A stretch of DNA of 64,000 nt, from positions 1,234,533-1,298,532 of the forward strand of contig VLTH01000002.1 in assembly GCA_008125075.1 (NCBI GenBank). The letters run 5' to 3'. Positions 48,254 through 57,911 of the stretch are shown here, piece by piece. The position numbers were made by a program, and so were the translations under genes. Source of the DNA: Acetivibrio alkalicellulosi (lineage in GTDB: Bacteria; Bacillota; Clostridia; Acetivibrionales; Acetivibrionaceae). The notes under the pieces were generated by a model. The model saw only the letters and a list, made by a program, of their open reading frames with translations, did no database searches and was not told the origin of the DNA. Position 1 is the stretch's first letter, and the number at the start of each line of letters is the position of its first letter.

Positions 48254-49333
48254 TTAATCTAAGTAATCTTTAAGTTTTTTACTTCTGCTTGGATGCCTCA
48301 ATTTCCTCAACGCCTTTGCTTCTATCTGACGTATTCTCTCCCTGGTTACATTAAACTCTTTTCCAACTTCTTCGAGGGTTCTTGCTCTACCATCATCAAG
48401 TCCAAATCTTAGCCTCAAAACCTTTTCTTCCCTTGGGGTCAATGTATCCAACACATCAATAAGCTGTTCTTTTAAGAGAGTAAAAGCTGCTGCTTCAGAC
48501 GGAGCTGGAGCATCATCATCTGGTATAAAATCTCCTAAGTGACTATCTTCTTCTTCTCCAATTGGAGTCTCTAAAGATACAGGCTCCTGTGAAATTTTCA
48601 TAATATCCCTTACTTTTTCAACAGGCATATTCATTTCTTTTGCAATTTCCTCTGGTTGTGGCTCTTTTCCAAGCTCTTGCAAAAGTTGTCTTGATACTCT
48701 TATAAGTTTATTAATAGTTTCTACCATATGAACAGGTATTCTAATAGTCCTTGCCTGATCAGCAATGGCTCTTGTAATGGCCTGTCTTATCCACCATGTT
48801 GCATAAGTACTAAACTTATATCCTTTTCTATAATCAAACTTTTCAACCGCTTTTATAAGCCCTAAATTTCCCTCTTGAATCAAATCTAAAAAAAGCATTC
48901 CCCTACCAACATATCTTTTAGCTATACTTACAACAAGTCTTAAGTTTGCCTCCGCAAGCCTTCTCTTTGATTCATTATCTCCTTCTTCCATTTGCTGTGC
49001 TAAATTGATTTCTTCTTCTGCACTCAAAAGAGGTACCTTCCCTATTTCTTTTAAGTACATTCTGACAGGATCATCAATACTTATTCCTTCAGGAATAGAA
49101 ATATCAAGATCTTCTTCTGTCAATTGGATATCTTCCATTTCTGACTCAATATCACCCACTACATCTATTCCCATGTTTTCAAGGCTTTCATATACCTTTT
49201 CAATAAATTCAGGCTCAACATCAGTTTCCTCAAAGGCATCCATTATTTCCTTATAGGTTATCATTCCTTTTTGTTTGCTTTTTTCAACTATCTCAAGTAA
49301 AATTGCTTTTTTAACATCATTATTGGGTTTCAC
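48254..49333 (-). CDS. sigA: Primary sigma factor RpoD/SigA
   Basis: Housekeeping sigma factor, 359 residues, recognising TTGACA/TATAAT promoters. Region 1.2 ([20 protein letters not shown]), 2.1-2.4 ([20 protein letters not shown], then [20 protein letters not shown]), 3 and 4.2 ([20 protein letters not shown]) are intact. Region 1.1 is shortened as in other Firmicutes. The start is GTG with GGAGGGG six bases upstream. Follows dnaG by about 200 bases, in the usual macromolecular synthesis order. Confidence 0.98.
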   Translation of the reverse strand: MKPNNDVKKAILLEIVEKSKQKGMITYKEIMDAFEETDVEPEFIEKVYESLENMGIDVVGDIESEMEDIQLTEEDLDISIPEGISIDDPVRMYLKEIGKVPLLSAEEEINLAQQMEEGDNESKRRLAEANLRLVVSIAKRYVGRGMLFLDLIQEGNLGLIKAVEKFDYRKGYKFSTYATWWIRQAITRAIADQARTIRIPVHMVETINKLIRVSRQLLQELGKEPQPEEIAKEMNMPVEKVRDIMKISQEPVSLETPIGEEEDSHLGDFIPDDDAPAPSEAAAFTLLKEQLIDVLDTLTPREEKVLRLRFGLDDGRARTLEEVGKEFNVTRERIRQIEAKALRKLRHPSRSKKLKDYLD

Positions 49334-49531
49334 TTACTGCCCCTCCGTTCATTAGAATGTACCTCTACGGCTACAAAAAACACTGACTCTCATCTTAAGA
49401 TATACTTAACTACTTTAATTGCAGTTTAGCTGCTATGGAACATAAGATACTTCACACTATTACAAAACACTGGCCTATTTGATATGTTGCCTAAAAATTA
49501 AATTTTAATAGTTTTTTAATATCTTATACCA

Positions 49532-51319
49532 CTATATACTTTTCTTTTTGTACAGTATTTTTTGTAATTCCAATTTCAAACTATCTGTTTCTTCTTTTTT
49601 ATTTGTTAAAGAAGATAATAAGTCTAAAATTTCTTTTTCTCTTTTTTCAAGCTTAAACAAATCTGTTTTTTTAATTATATCCATAATAGCTTTTATATTA
49701 TCATCAAAATTGCATTCCCCCTGTATTAATCTTACAAATATATTAGAAACTTTACCTTCCGCTAAATTTATTAGCTCAGCAGGTACTATTCCTTTATTCT
49801 TTTCAAGTCTTTCAAAAACTATTTTAGCCAGCTTTTTATTGTCCTCATCTTCAAAATACTCAGGTGTTACTTTATCTTTTACAAGCTTATATAATGAATT
49901 ATCTATACTAAGTAATGACAATAAAATTCTCTCATTATTAACATGTCTTTCAAATTGACCTTTGTCTTTACTCCATTTGATTTTACCTTTGCCTTCAACA
50001 TTCACTGCTACTGGCTTAAAGCCCATTCTTGGCTTAATCCTTTTTAATACTTCTGCAAAAATTGACTCTTGAGAGATTTCATATTCTTTTGCTATTTTTT
50101 TTATATACATCTCTCTTTCCATATCATTGTCCATTTTTGATAGCAAATCTGCAGCCTTGTTTAAAAAAATTACTTTCTCATCAGTATTATTCGTATCAAT
50201 TTCATTTTTTAAAGCTTTTATTTTATAATCAACTAATGATAATGCCTTATTAACTAAAGTATTAAACTCTCCTGGACCCTTTTTCTTTATAAACTCGTCC
50301 GGGTCTTTCCCTTCAGGTATCTGTAGTACCTTTACATTACATCCTAAATTGTTTAATAAATCAAGTCCTCTCATCGCTGCATTCATTCCTGCAGTATCAG
50401 CATCATAGGCTATAATGATTTCTTCTGTATATTTTTTCAATAATCTCCCTTGACTATCAGTTAAAGCAGTTCCAAGAGAAGCAACTGCATTTGTTATTCC
50501 ATACTGGAAAAGGGATATTACGTCCATATAGCCTTCTACCACAATAATTGTCTTATGTGAGGAGTTTTTTGCAAAGTTTAATGCGTATAAGTGCTTTCTC
50601 TTATTATACACAAGTGTTTCGGGAGAATTCATATACTTAGGTTGTGAATTATCCAAAATTCTACCACCAAAGCCTAAAACATTTCCTCTTAAATCAAATA
50701 TCGGAAACATGATCCTTCCCCTAAATCTATCATAACAAGTATTCTGCTTACTCTTTAGTATTAATCCACTTTCTAATAGAATATCATCATCATACCTCTT
50801 ACTTTTTAAATATTTATATAATGCATCCCCACCTGTTGATGAATATCCTATTCCAAATTTTCGGGATATATTTTCACTTACTCCTCTTTCCTTTAAGTAG
50901 CCTTTTACCGTGCTGTTTTGAGTGTCATTTAATCTCTCATAAAAAAACCTTGCTGCTTCAACATTGATTTTTATTAACTCTATTTTTTTCTTTGCAATTT
51001 CCTTATGTTCTCCATCTTCACCTTCGGGCAGAATTATTTTTGCCTTATCTGCTAGCAGCCTAATTGCTTCTATATAATCAAGATTCTCAACAGCCATTAT
51101 AAACTGTATGACGCTTCCACCATTACCACATCCAAAACAATAATACAACTGTTTTAACTGATCAACATAAAATGATGGCGTTTTTTCATTATGAAAAGGG
51201 CAAAGTCCAAAATAACCTTTTCCTTTTCTTTTTAGCTGAATGTATTCACCCACCACATTTATAATGTCATTACTTATTCTCACTTCTTCAATTAATTCAT
51301 CTGGATAAAATCTCTCCAT
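49532..51319 (-). CDS. dnaG: DNA primase DnaG
   Basis: Bacterial primase, 595 residues, making RNA primers at the replication fork. N-terminal zinc domain (CPFHNEKTPSF and CFGCGNGG), the RNA polymerase core (FPIFDLRGNVLGFGGRILD), Toprim (VVEGYMDVISL and IIAYDADTAGMNAAMRG) and a C-terminal helicase-binding part from about 430. A single ATG, MERFYPDELIEEV, fits the family. First gene of the dnaG-sigA unit. Confidence 0.98.
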   Translation of the reverse strand: MERFYPDELIEEVRISNDIINVVGEYIQLKRKGKGYFGLCPFHNEKTPSFYVDQLKQLYYCFGCGNGGSVIQFIMAVENLDYIEAIRLLADKAKIILPEGEDGEHKEIAKKKIELIKINVEAARFFYERLNDTQNSTVKGYLKERGVSENISRKFGIGYSSTGGDALYKYLKSKRYDDDILLESGLILKSKQNTCYDRFRGRIMFPIFDLRGNVLGFGGRILDNSQPKYMNSPETLVYNKRKHLYALNFAKNSSHKTIIVVEGYMDVISLFQYGITNAVASLGTALTDSQGRLLKKYTEEIIIAYDADTAGMNAAMRGLDLLNNLGCNVKVLQIPEGKDPDEFIKKKGPGEFNTLVNKALSLVDYKIKALKNEIDTNNTDEKVIFLNKAADLLSKMDNDMEREMYIKKIAKEYEISQESIFAEVLKRIKPRMGFKPVAVNVEGKGKIKWSKDKGQFERHVNNERILLSLLSIDNSLYKLVKDKVTPEYFEDEDNKKLAKIVFERLEKNKGIVPAELINLAEGKVSNIFVRLIQGECNFDDNIKAIMDIIKKTDLFKLEKREKEILDLLSSLTNKKEETDSLKLELQKILYKKKSI

Positions 51320-51727
51320 ATTTTTTTCCTAAAAACAACTCCTTTTAATATACATCTTGTAATGTTCAATTAATATTTCTTCGACATATTTATTAATAAT
51401 CCTTCTTTTCTTCGTCAAAATGATTTAATTTGTATTATACTATGTATAATTATTAATTTATAACTAAAGTAGATTTCTACATAAAGTTTAAATTTCCTTC
51501 TTTCTTGAAGTAAATTATAAATTAATAAAAAACTCGGGGCATTTTTAGCCCCACTTTTAAAAAGTCCTCACTTTTATTTTTTTTAAATCACAAAAATATT
51601 CTTTCATCTTTTTTGCAAATTTATACATTAATAATGGGTCGATGCATTAAAGCCCGACCCTTCTAATATTTTTACTTTGCTTAAATCTTTTTCATATGCC
51701 CATAAGATATTAACACTTAAAGGTTTT
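51320..51727. other. Gap with two diverged repeat A-like elements
   Basis: No gene in about 400 bases. At 51530 CTCGGGGCATTTTTAGCCCC then ACTTTTAAAAAGTC, and at 51633 GGGTCGATGCATTAAAGCCC then GACCCTTCTAAT; both resemble the first hairpin of family A with different loops but preserved pairing. Confidence 0.6.
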
Positions 51728-52723
51728 TTAGTGCCATGACGCAGGTATAAATATCTCGTGAAATTTTTTCACTGCGTATCTATCTGTCATTCCAGCTATA
51801 TAATCACATACTACCCTTTGCAGACATGACTTTCCAAGCATTTTTGCGGCCTCTTCTGATAAAAACTCTGGTTTGTCATTTAAATAAATATATAGTTCTT
51901 TAATAATATTTTGTGCCTTCATCTCATCTTTTTTTGCTTTTGATCCAACATAAACATTTTTAAACATAAAATCTCTTAGTTCATTTTTTGCGCATTGAAA
52001 ATCGTTGCTCATTTTTATAATATCAGAATCTTTACTTTGCTCTATAATATTAACAATCATGTTGTTTATTCTTTGGCTTGAATTATTTCCCAAAACCTTA
52101 ACACATTCTTTTGGGAGACTATCATCACTTATTATTCCACCTCTTATAGCATCATCAATGTCATGATTAATATACGCTATTCTATCGGCAAATCTAATAA
52201 TTTGACCTTCTAATGTATCCGGAATAGTATCACCCGTATGATTCTTTATTCCATCCCTTACTTCCCAAGTTAGATTAAGCCCCTTATCTTTTTCTAACAC
52301 ATCTACAACTCTAAGGCTTTGCTCATTGTGTTTAAATCCAAATGAACACAGTTCATTTAAAACATTTTCACCTGCATGTCCAAAGGGAGTATGTCCTAAA
52401 TCATGACCTAAAGAAATTGCTTCTGTCAAATCTTCATTAAGTCTAAGGCTTCTTGCTATTGTTCTTGCAATTTGTGATACTTCTAAAGTATGAGTTAGCC
52501 TTGTCCTGTAATGGTCACCTTCTGGTGAAATAAAAACCTGGGTCTTATGCTTAAGCCTTCGAAATGCTTTTGAATATATTATTCTGTCCTTATCTCTTTG
52601 AAAACAAGTTCTTATATCACATTCTTTCTCATTAACTTTTCTTCCCTTAGATTTTGAACTCATGGTAGCATGTGACGAAAGTATTTTTTCTTCGAGCTTT
52701 TCTATATTATGTCTAATCAGCAT
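51728..52723 (-). CDS. dgt: Deoxyguanosinetriphosphate triphosphohydrolase-like protein
   Basis: HD-domain dNTPase of the dGTPase family, 331 residues, splitting dNTPs to deoxynucleoside and triphosphate. Signature residues: RIIYSKAFRRLKHKTQVF, RTRLTHTLEVSQIAR, the HD pair in SLGHDLGHTPFGHAGE and the second metal motif RFADRIAYINHDIDD. The size is that of the short Firmicutes type. AAGGAAG precedes the ATG. In many clostridia this gene lies upstream of dnaG, as it does here. Confidence 0.93.
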   Translation of the reverse strand: MLIRHNIEKLEEKILSSHATMSSKSKGRKVNEKECDIRTCFQRDKDRIIYSKAFRRLKHKTQVFISPEGDHYRTRLTHTLEVSQIARTIARSLRLNEDLTEAISLGHDLGHTPFGHAGENVLNELCSFGFKHNEQSLRVVDVLEKDKGLNLTWEVRDGIKNHTGDTIPDTLEGQIIRFADRIAYINHDIDDAIRGGIISDDSLPKECVKVLGNNSSQRINNMIVNIIEQSKDSDIIKMSNDFQCAKNELRDFMFKNVYVGSKAKKDEMKAQNIIKELYIYLNDKPEFLSEEAAKMLGKSCLQRVVCDYIAGMTDRYAVKKFHEIFIPASWH

Positions 52724-52777
52724 TTTTTCACTTCCTTAAAACTTAGGAACGCTGAAAAATATAACTTCAAACATTCC

Positions 52778-53812
52778 TTATATTATTTCTACTATTTTTA
52801 AATCTTTATTAACAGTCAAATCTATATATTTATCTGATACTTTAACAATAGGCTTAGAAACATGCCTTTGGTTTATATATATTATTTCACCTGTATCACC
52901 AGAATTTAGTTTGACATAATCACCAATATAATATGATGCAATGTTATTTAAAAAAGCACTAACAGCTTTTACATCAAGTTCTCCCAATGTTTTTTCCTCC
53001 ATCATTTCAAATACCTCAAAAGGGCTCTCTCTTTCCCTGTAAACTCTATTTGAAGTCATTGCATCAAAAATATCAGCCACAGATATTATTTTAGCAAACT
53101 CATGTATTTTGTCACCCTTTGCACCTGTAGGGTAACCACTTCCATCTTCCCTTTCGTGGTGCATTAATACAGCAAGGCAAACATCCTTGCTAATACCACT
53201 CTCTTTTTCAATCATTCTATATCCATATACTGCATGTTTTTTGATTTCTTCATATTCATAATTTGTAAGCTTTCCAGGTTTATTTAGTATTTCTAAAGGA
53301 ACTTTTATCTTTCCTATATCATGAAGTAATGCTGCTTGTACAAGAGTTTGAATTTTTTCACTGCTATATTTAAGCCACTTACCTATAAGCATTGATAAAA
53401 GCGATACATTAATACAATGAGTATATGTATACTCATCTACATTTTTTATTTGCTTTATACATCTTACAATATCCCTTTTCTCATTTGACATCTTTATAAC
53501 TGATTCAACTACCTTTTTAACCTTTTTGTCATCTATACCTTTGTTTTCTGATAAACTATGCAGTATTTCTTTGGTATACTCAATATCTTCATTGTAAGAA
53601 TTTTGAAAACTTTGATTAATTTCATTAGAAGACAATTTAACATCTTCTATGATATTGATTTTATACAAATTGTGTTTCTGAATTTTTTTTATAAGGTGAT
53701 CATCAAGTATTGTGCCTTCTGAAATTATTATAGAACCATAATCATTTAAAATAGTTTCAGCCACCTTCATACCTGGCTCTAAATCATATAGATTAATCAG
53801 TTTTTTACTCAC
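52778..53812 (-). CDS. HD-GYP domain phosphodiesterase
   Basis: Cytoplasmic protein of about 344 residues with an HD-GYP output domain, expected to hydrolyse c-di-GMP. N-terminal DUF3391-like part (LYDLEPGMKVAETILNDYGS), then HCINVSLLSMLIGKWL, ALLHDIGKIKVP, HAVYGYRMIE, HHEREDGSGYP and ISVADIFDAMTSNRVYR. All metal residues and the GYP are present. AAAGGGTG eight bases before a GTG at 53812 marks the start; the TTG at 53830 lies upstream of that site. A C-terminal PilZ-like or DUF extension ends the protein. Confidence 0.93.
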   Translation of the reverse strand: MSKKLINLYDLEPGMKVAETILNDYGSIIISEGTILDDHLIKKIQKHNLYKINIIEDVKLSSNEINQSFQNSYNEDIEYTKEILHSLSENKGIDDKKVKKVVESVIKMSNEKRDIVRCIKQIKNVDEYTYTHCINVSLLSMLIGKWLKYSSEKIQTLVQAALLHDIGKIKVPLEILNKPGKLTNYEYEEIKKHAVYGYRMIEKESGISKDVCLAVLMHHEREDGSGYPTGAKGDKIHEFAKIISVADIFDAMTSNRVYRERESPFEVFEMMEEKTLGELDVKAVSAFLNNIASYYIGDYVKLNSGDTGEIIYINQRHVSKPIVKVSDKYIDLTVNKDLKIVEII

Positions 53813-54051
53813 ATCATCACCCTTTATCAAAGTTTGAATTTGATCTTTATAAAATTATATCATAATTTTATAACTTTGTACTGTTTTTTAATTATTTTGT
53901 ATTATTTTGTTTAAAAGCAATGGTAAACATTTAATATTGCTCCATTTAAAATATTATGTTAACATGTATAGAAGTAATCTAGTATTTCTTAAAATACATT
54001 AAAATATCAAATATGCCGAATTTACTTCTAAAAATCTCTTTAGAAAGGATC

Positions 54052-54336
54052 ATGGAAGAAATGCACACTAACACATTATTTAAAAACATAAAGAAAATGG
54101 CTCAGGAATTTAACAAAGTTAACAAGTTTTCAAAATCAATAATAAAATATGGCACTCAAATATCTTTAGCCCTACTATTTGCAGGCACAATTGTTATTGT
54201 TTTAAACCATAGAGTACTTAGCTACAACAGTCAATTAGTATATATAGGAACTTTAGTGGTGAGAAACAGTTTCATTATTCTTGCACAGGCAATAATTGGT
54301 GGTCTTCTTATTGATTATATTACTAAAAAAAATTAG
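54052..54336 (+). CDS. Small membrane protein, two helices
   Basis: About 94 residues. A basic amphipathic N-terminus (NIKKMAQEFNKVNKFSKSII) precedes two hydrophobic helices (ISLALLFAGTIVIVL; NSFIILAQAIIGGLLIDYI) with a short loop between. I do not recognise the family. Several starts are possible (54013, 54052, 54061); GAAAGGATC is closest to the ATG at 54052. Only plus-strand gene in a long minus-strand stretch; ends in a terminator shared with panD. Confidence 0.65.
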   Translation: MEEMHTNTLFKNIKKMAQEFNKVNKFSKSIIKYGTQISLALLFAGTIVIVLNHRVLSYNSQLVYIGTLVVRNSFIILAQAIIGGLLIDYITKKN

Positions 54337-54364
54337 GAATTGATTCTTTTATTCAATTCCTAAT
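54332..54364. terminator. Bidirectional terminator shared with panD
   Basis: ATTAGGAATTGA pairs with TCAATTCCTAAT around TTCTTTTAT. On the minus strand a long T run follows. It overlaps the 3' ends of both convergent genes, including the last codons of panD. Confidence 0.88.
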
Positions 54365-54738
54365 TTGCCATGTTCTTCTTTATTTTTTACTTCAACAGTC
54401 CTATTAGTATTATCTAAAAATACAATTTTAGGTGTATAGTTTTTTGCCTTATCTCTCTCAATCAATACATAAGATATTATTATTACAATATCACCAGGAT
54501 GAACTAACCTTGCAGCTGCTCCGTTAAGGCAAATGACACCACTTCCTCTTTTACCTGGTATAACATATGTCTCAAATCTATTTCCATTATTATTATTCAC
54601 AACTTGAACCTTTTCATTTTCAAAAATATCTGCAGCATCCATCAAATCTTCATCTATAGTTATGCTACCTACATAATCAAGGTTAGCTTCTGTCACCTTT
54701 GCTCTATGAATTTTTGACTTTAACATGGTTATAAACAT
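54349..54738 (-). CDS. panD: Aspartate 1-decarboxylase
   Basis: Pyruvoyl enzyme making beta-alanine for pantothenate, 129 residues. [20 protein letters not shown] then SITID is the family start; self-cleavage at Gly-Ser (VGS, about 24-25) makes the pyruvoyl group. [19 protein letters not shown] is also diagnostic. Third gene of panB-panC-panD, 16 bases after panC. Confidence 0.97.
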   Translation of the reverse strand: MFITMLKSKIHRAKVTEANLDYVGSITIDEDLMDAADIFENEKVQVVNNNNGNRFETYVIPGKRGSGVICLNGAAARLVHPGDIVIIISYVLIERDKAKNYTPKIVFLDNTNRTVEVKNKEEHGKLGIE

Positions 54739-54753
54739 TTTACTTAACCTCCC

Positions 54754-55602
54754 TTACTCACAAGCTATTATCATATTATCAATAAGCCTGGTTTGACCAA
54801 ATTTTACTGCCAGTGCTAAAAGAACATTTCCTTTTAAAAAGTCAATCTGTTCAAGACTGTCTCCATCAACTGCATCTACGTAATCAATTATAGCATCTTT
54901 TTCAGTATTAATCCTTTGTATAATAAAGTCAATAATTTTCTCTCTATTTCTTTCACCCTTATTGATGAGCTCCTTAGCTTCAAATAATGATTTTGACAGT
55001 ATTGTTGCAGATAATCTATCTTTTTCACTTAAATAAGCATTTCTTGAGCTCATTGCAAGACCATCATCTTCACGAATAGTAGGACATGTAACAATTTCCA
55101 CATTTAAGTTTAAGTCACTGGTCATTTTTCTTATTACAGCAACCTGTTGAGCATCTTTTTGACCAAAATAAGCTTTATCAGGCTCAACAATATTAAATAG
55201 TTTATTAACTATTGTAGTTACTCCTCTAAAATGATCAGGTCTTGACTTTCCACATAATAGATTTGTTATTCCTTCAACATTTACATAAGTTTTATATCCT
55301 TTGGGATATATTTCTTCTTTAGTTGGAATAAATACAATATCAACTCCCGCCAATTCTGCTTTCTTCAGATCACCATCTAAATCACGTGGATATCTTTCAA
55401 AGTCTTCATTTGGGCCAAATTGAGTAGGGTTAACGAATATACTCATTATTGTATAGTCGTTATGACGTAATGATGTTTCTACAAGAGACATATGTCCTTC
55501 ATGAAGATATCCCATAGTTGGAACAAATCCAATTGTTTTTTCCGTTCTCTTTTGACTTCTCACTATAGATTTTATTTCAGCTATTTTTTCTACTACTCTC
55601 AT
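54754..55602 (-). CDS. panC: Pantothenate synthetase
   Basis: ATP-dependent ligase joining pantoate and beta-alanine, 282 residues. FVPTMGYLHEGHMSLV carries the HIGH-like nucleotide motif; also SIFVNPTQFGPNEDFERYPR, FGQKDAQQVAVIRKM and MSSRNAYLS (KMSKS-like loop). Middle gene of the pantothenate operon. Confidence 0.98.
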   Translation of the reverse strand: MRVVEKIAEIKSIVRSQKRTEKTIGFVPTMGYLHEGHMSLVETSLRHNDYTIMSIFVNPTQFGPNEDFERYPRDLDGDLKKAELAGVDIVFIPTKEEIYPKGYKTYVNVEGITNLLCGKSRPDHFRGVTTIVNKLFNIVEPDKAYFGQKDAQQVAVIRKMTSDLNLNVEIVTCPTIREDDGLAMSSRNAYLSEKDRLSATILSKSLFEAKELINKGERNREKIIDFIIQRINTEKDAIIDYVDAVDGDSLEQIDFLKGNVLLALAVKFGQTRLIDNMIIACE

Positions 55603-55661
55603 ATACTTTCTTAATCTCCCTTTTATAAAATTCTTCAGCTATCTATAATCTTTTCAAGTAA

Positions 55662-56492
55662 TTAAAGCCTCTTTATTATATCCTCATCAACCACAAATGA
55701 ATTTTTAATGGTAGGAAACAGTTCCTTATCAACTTCATCCATATAGTTATTAACAGCACTTTTAATAAGACTTCCTACATCTATGTACTTCTTTGCATGT
55801 TTTGGGCTAAAATCACCTGCTAATCCAATTATATCATGTGTCACAAGCACCTGACCATCACAAGATGGACCAGAACCTATACCTATTGTTGGAATATCCA
55901 GCTTTTTTGTAATAAAAGCCGCCAATTTGTAAGGAACACACTCTAAAACAATTGAAAATACTCCTGCCTCTTGCAGCGCCAATGCATCAGAATATATTTT
56001 TTGTGCAATCTCAAATGATTTACCTTGTGCTTTATGACCTCCAAATAGATTAATTGATTGTGGAGTATATCCTAAGTGGCCCATAACAGGTATACCTGCT
56101 TTTATAATAGCTTTAATATCTTCTGCTATTTCTATGCCTCCCTCAAGCTTAACAGCCTTACAACCTCCTTCACTTACAAGCCTTCCAGCATTTGTGACAC
56201 TGTCACTAATGCCTGTGTGATAGGATAAAAAAGGCATATCACCAATTACAAAAGCTCTTTTAGTAGCCCTAGATACTGCCTTAATGTGATGCACCATATC
56301 ATTCATAGTTACTTTTAATGTGTCTTCATATCCTAGTACTACCATCCCTAATGAGTCTCCCACCAGTATTGAATGCACACCTGTCTCATCAAGAATTTTA
56401 GCTGTAGGGTAATCATATGCTGTTAAAATAGAAATTTTATTTTTTTTATCTTTAAATTCTTTAAAATGTGAAACTGTAAACTTATCAGTCAT
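55662..56492 (-). CDS. panB: 3-methyl-2-oxobutanoate hydroxymethyltransferase
   Basis: First committed pantothenate enzyme, forming ketopantoate; 276 residues. SILTAYDYPTAKILDETGV, ILVGDSLGMVVLGYEDTL (metal Asp), VIGDMPFLSYH and AVKLEGG are classic, and GIGSGPSCDGQVLVTHD ends the active site. First gene of panB-panC-panD. No panE is in view. Confidence 0.98.
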   Translation of the reverse strand: MTDKFTVSHFKEFKDKKNKISILTAYDYPTAKILDETGVHSILVGDSLGMVVLGYEDTLKVTMNDMVHHIKAVSRATKRAFVIGDMPFLSYHTGISDSVTNAGRLVSEGGCKAVKLEGGIEIAEDIKAIIKAGIPVMGHLGYTPQSINLFGGHKAQGKSFEIAQKIYSDALALQEAGVFSIVLECVPYKLAAFITKKLDIPTIGIGSGPSCDGQVLVTHDIIGLAGDFSPKHAKKYIDVGSLIKSAVNNYMDEVDKELFPTIKNSFVVDEDIIKRL

Positions 56493-56600
56493 AAACTCAC
56501 TCCATTTCTTTAAAAAATTATATTAACAAACGTAATTATATGTAAACTCCAGTAAAGAAATTTAAAATTAATCATATTTTTTACAATTTCTATGCTTTAA

Positions 56601-56664
56601 TAAAAGCTTGGGGCATCGAGCCCCTTCGCTTTTAAGTCTTTCACTTTCGTTCCAAGACTTCTAA
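56601..56664 (+). repeat. Two-hairpin repeat (family A), best-preserved copy
   Basis: AAAAGCTTGGGGCATCGAG, CCCC, TTCGCTTTTAAGTCTTTCAC, TTTCGTTCCAAGACTTCTAA. First hairpin GGGGC/GCCCC with loop ATCGA; second AAGTCTT/AAGACTT. In the 465-base gap between panB and secF; the rest of the gap shows nothing else except the terminator at 56886. Confidence 0.85.
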
Positions 56665-56885
56665 AAAAAGCCAATTCAAACAGAATTGACTTATATTAAT
56701 CAAATTTATTAATATTATCTTTTCTGTCTCTGTCCAACAGGATCAAAGCAGTACTATTTTATTTTAAATGTTAACAATGTATGTGTGGTTCAATTGATAC
56801 CACCCAGTCACAGTTAAATTTTAACATAGTAACAATGAAAAATCAACATTAAAACTAAATAAAGGTTACATGTAGAAAAATACTA

Positions 56886-56938
56886 AAAGGGGCTGTCCCA
56901 ATAGCAGTTTTTAAAACTGATTGGGACAGCCCCTTTTA
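56886..56938 (-). terminator. Strong terminator of the scf-sec operon
   Basis: AAAAGGGGCTGTCCCAAT pairs with ATTGGGACAGCCCCTTTT (18 bp) around a loop that holds a smaller AGTTTT/AAAACT stem. Lies 20 bases past the secF stop. Confidence 0.9.
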
Positions 56939-56957
56939 TAAGAATTTACTATAAATA

Positions 56958-57911
56958 TTACGCCTTTGCAGGCTTGTTTGAAATTGTTTTCTTTTGCTGT
57001 GATTTTTTCCACATTACCCATAGTGGACTTGCAATAAAGATTGATGAATAAGTTCCACTTGCAAGACCAATAATTAATGGAAATGAAAATTCTTTTATTG
57101 ATCCAATTCCATTTATTGAAGCAAGAACATAAACTGTTACAACACAAGTAAGTGTTGTTATAGAAGTATTAATTGATCTTTTTAAAGACTGAGTAATACT
57201 TTTATTAACTAGACCTTCAACAGTATCTTTTCTTGAAATCTTTGTATTTTCTCTTATTCTATCGTATATAACTATTGTGTCATTCATAGAATAACCTACA
57301 ATGGTCAATACTGCTGCAATAAATGATTCATTTAATGGTATCCCAAATATTGTATACACAGATAGCATTACAGCAACATCGTGTACAAGAGCAACAATAG
57401 CAGTTAATCCAGCAAATAGACCTGACATAATATTAAATCTTATCCAGATATATAGAAGCATTAAAATTGAAGCTATTATTACAGCTGTAATACCTCTTTG
57501 CTGAAGCTCCCTACCTATTGATGGACTATAACTTCCAAATCTCATTTCTGCATCTTCTTTAATGTCAAATTCCTCTCTTAAGGCAGAAATTACTGCTCTT
57601 CTTTCATCGTCATTTAAATCTTCTTTTGTAGCAACACTAACAATCAAAAAATCAATTCTTCTATTGTCTGTTGTATCTAACGTATGTGATTTTTGAGCTA
57701 TAATTCTTTTATCAACAGCAGATGATGCAACTTCTTCTGCTCTTTGAATATCAAAAGTATCATCATTCATTTCAATTTGTATAACAGTACCCCCCTGGAA
57801 CTGAATGTCAAGTACAAATCCGCCATTATATATAAGACCAATTATACCTGTAACAATTATCAGTCCAGATAGTATGAAAAAGTAGTTTCTTTTACTAAAA
57901 AAATCAAACAT
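56958..57911 (-). CDS. secF: Protein translocase subunit SecF
   Basis: 317-residue membrane subunit of the SecDF complex that uses ion flow to help protein export. Six helices; first periplasmic loop between helix 1 and 2 with FQGGTVIQIEM; RND-like helices with ITAVIIASILMLLYIWIRF and LTIVGYSMNDTIVIYDRIRE. Starts eight bases inside secD (ATG in the codons for its last residues), so coupled. Confidence 0.97.
   Translation of the reverse strand: MFDFFSKRNYFFILSGLIIVTGIIGLIYNGGFVLDIQFQGGTVIQIEMNDDTFDIQRAEEVASSAVDKRIIAQKSHTLDTTDNRRIDFLIVSVATKEDLNDDERRAVISALREEFDIKEDAEMRFGSYSPSIGRELQQRGITAVIIASILMLLYIWIRFNIMSGLFAGLTAIVALVHDVAVMLSVYTIFGIPLNESFIAAVLTIVGYSMNDTIVIYDRIRENTKISRKDTVEGLVNKSITQSLKRSINTSITTLTCVVTVYVLASINGIGSIKEFSFPLIIGLASGTYSSIFIASPLWVMWKKSQQKKTISNKPAKA

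Noticed and set aside
56700..56880. Riboswitch upstream of panB
   Set aside because: No conserved riboswitch core could be recognised; only AT-rich sequence and a repeat A copy are present.
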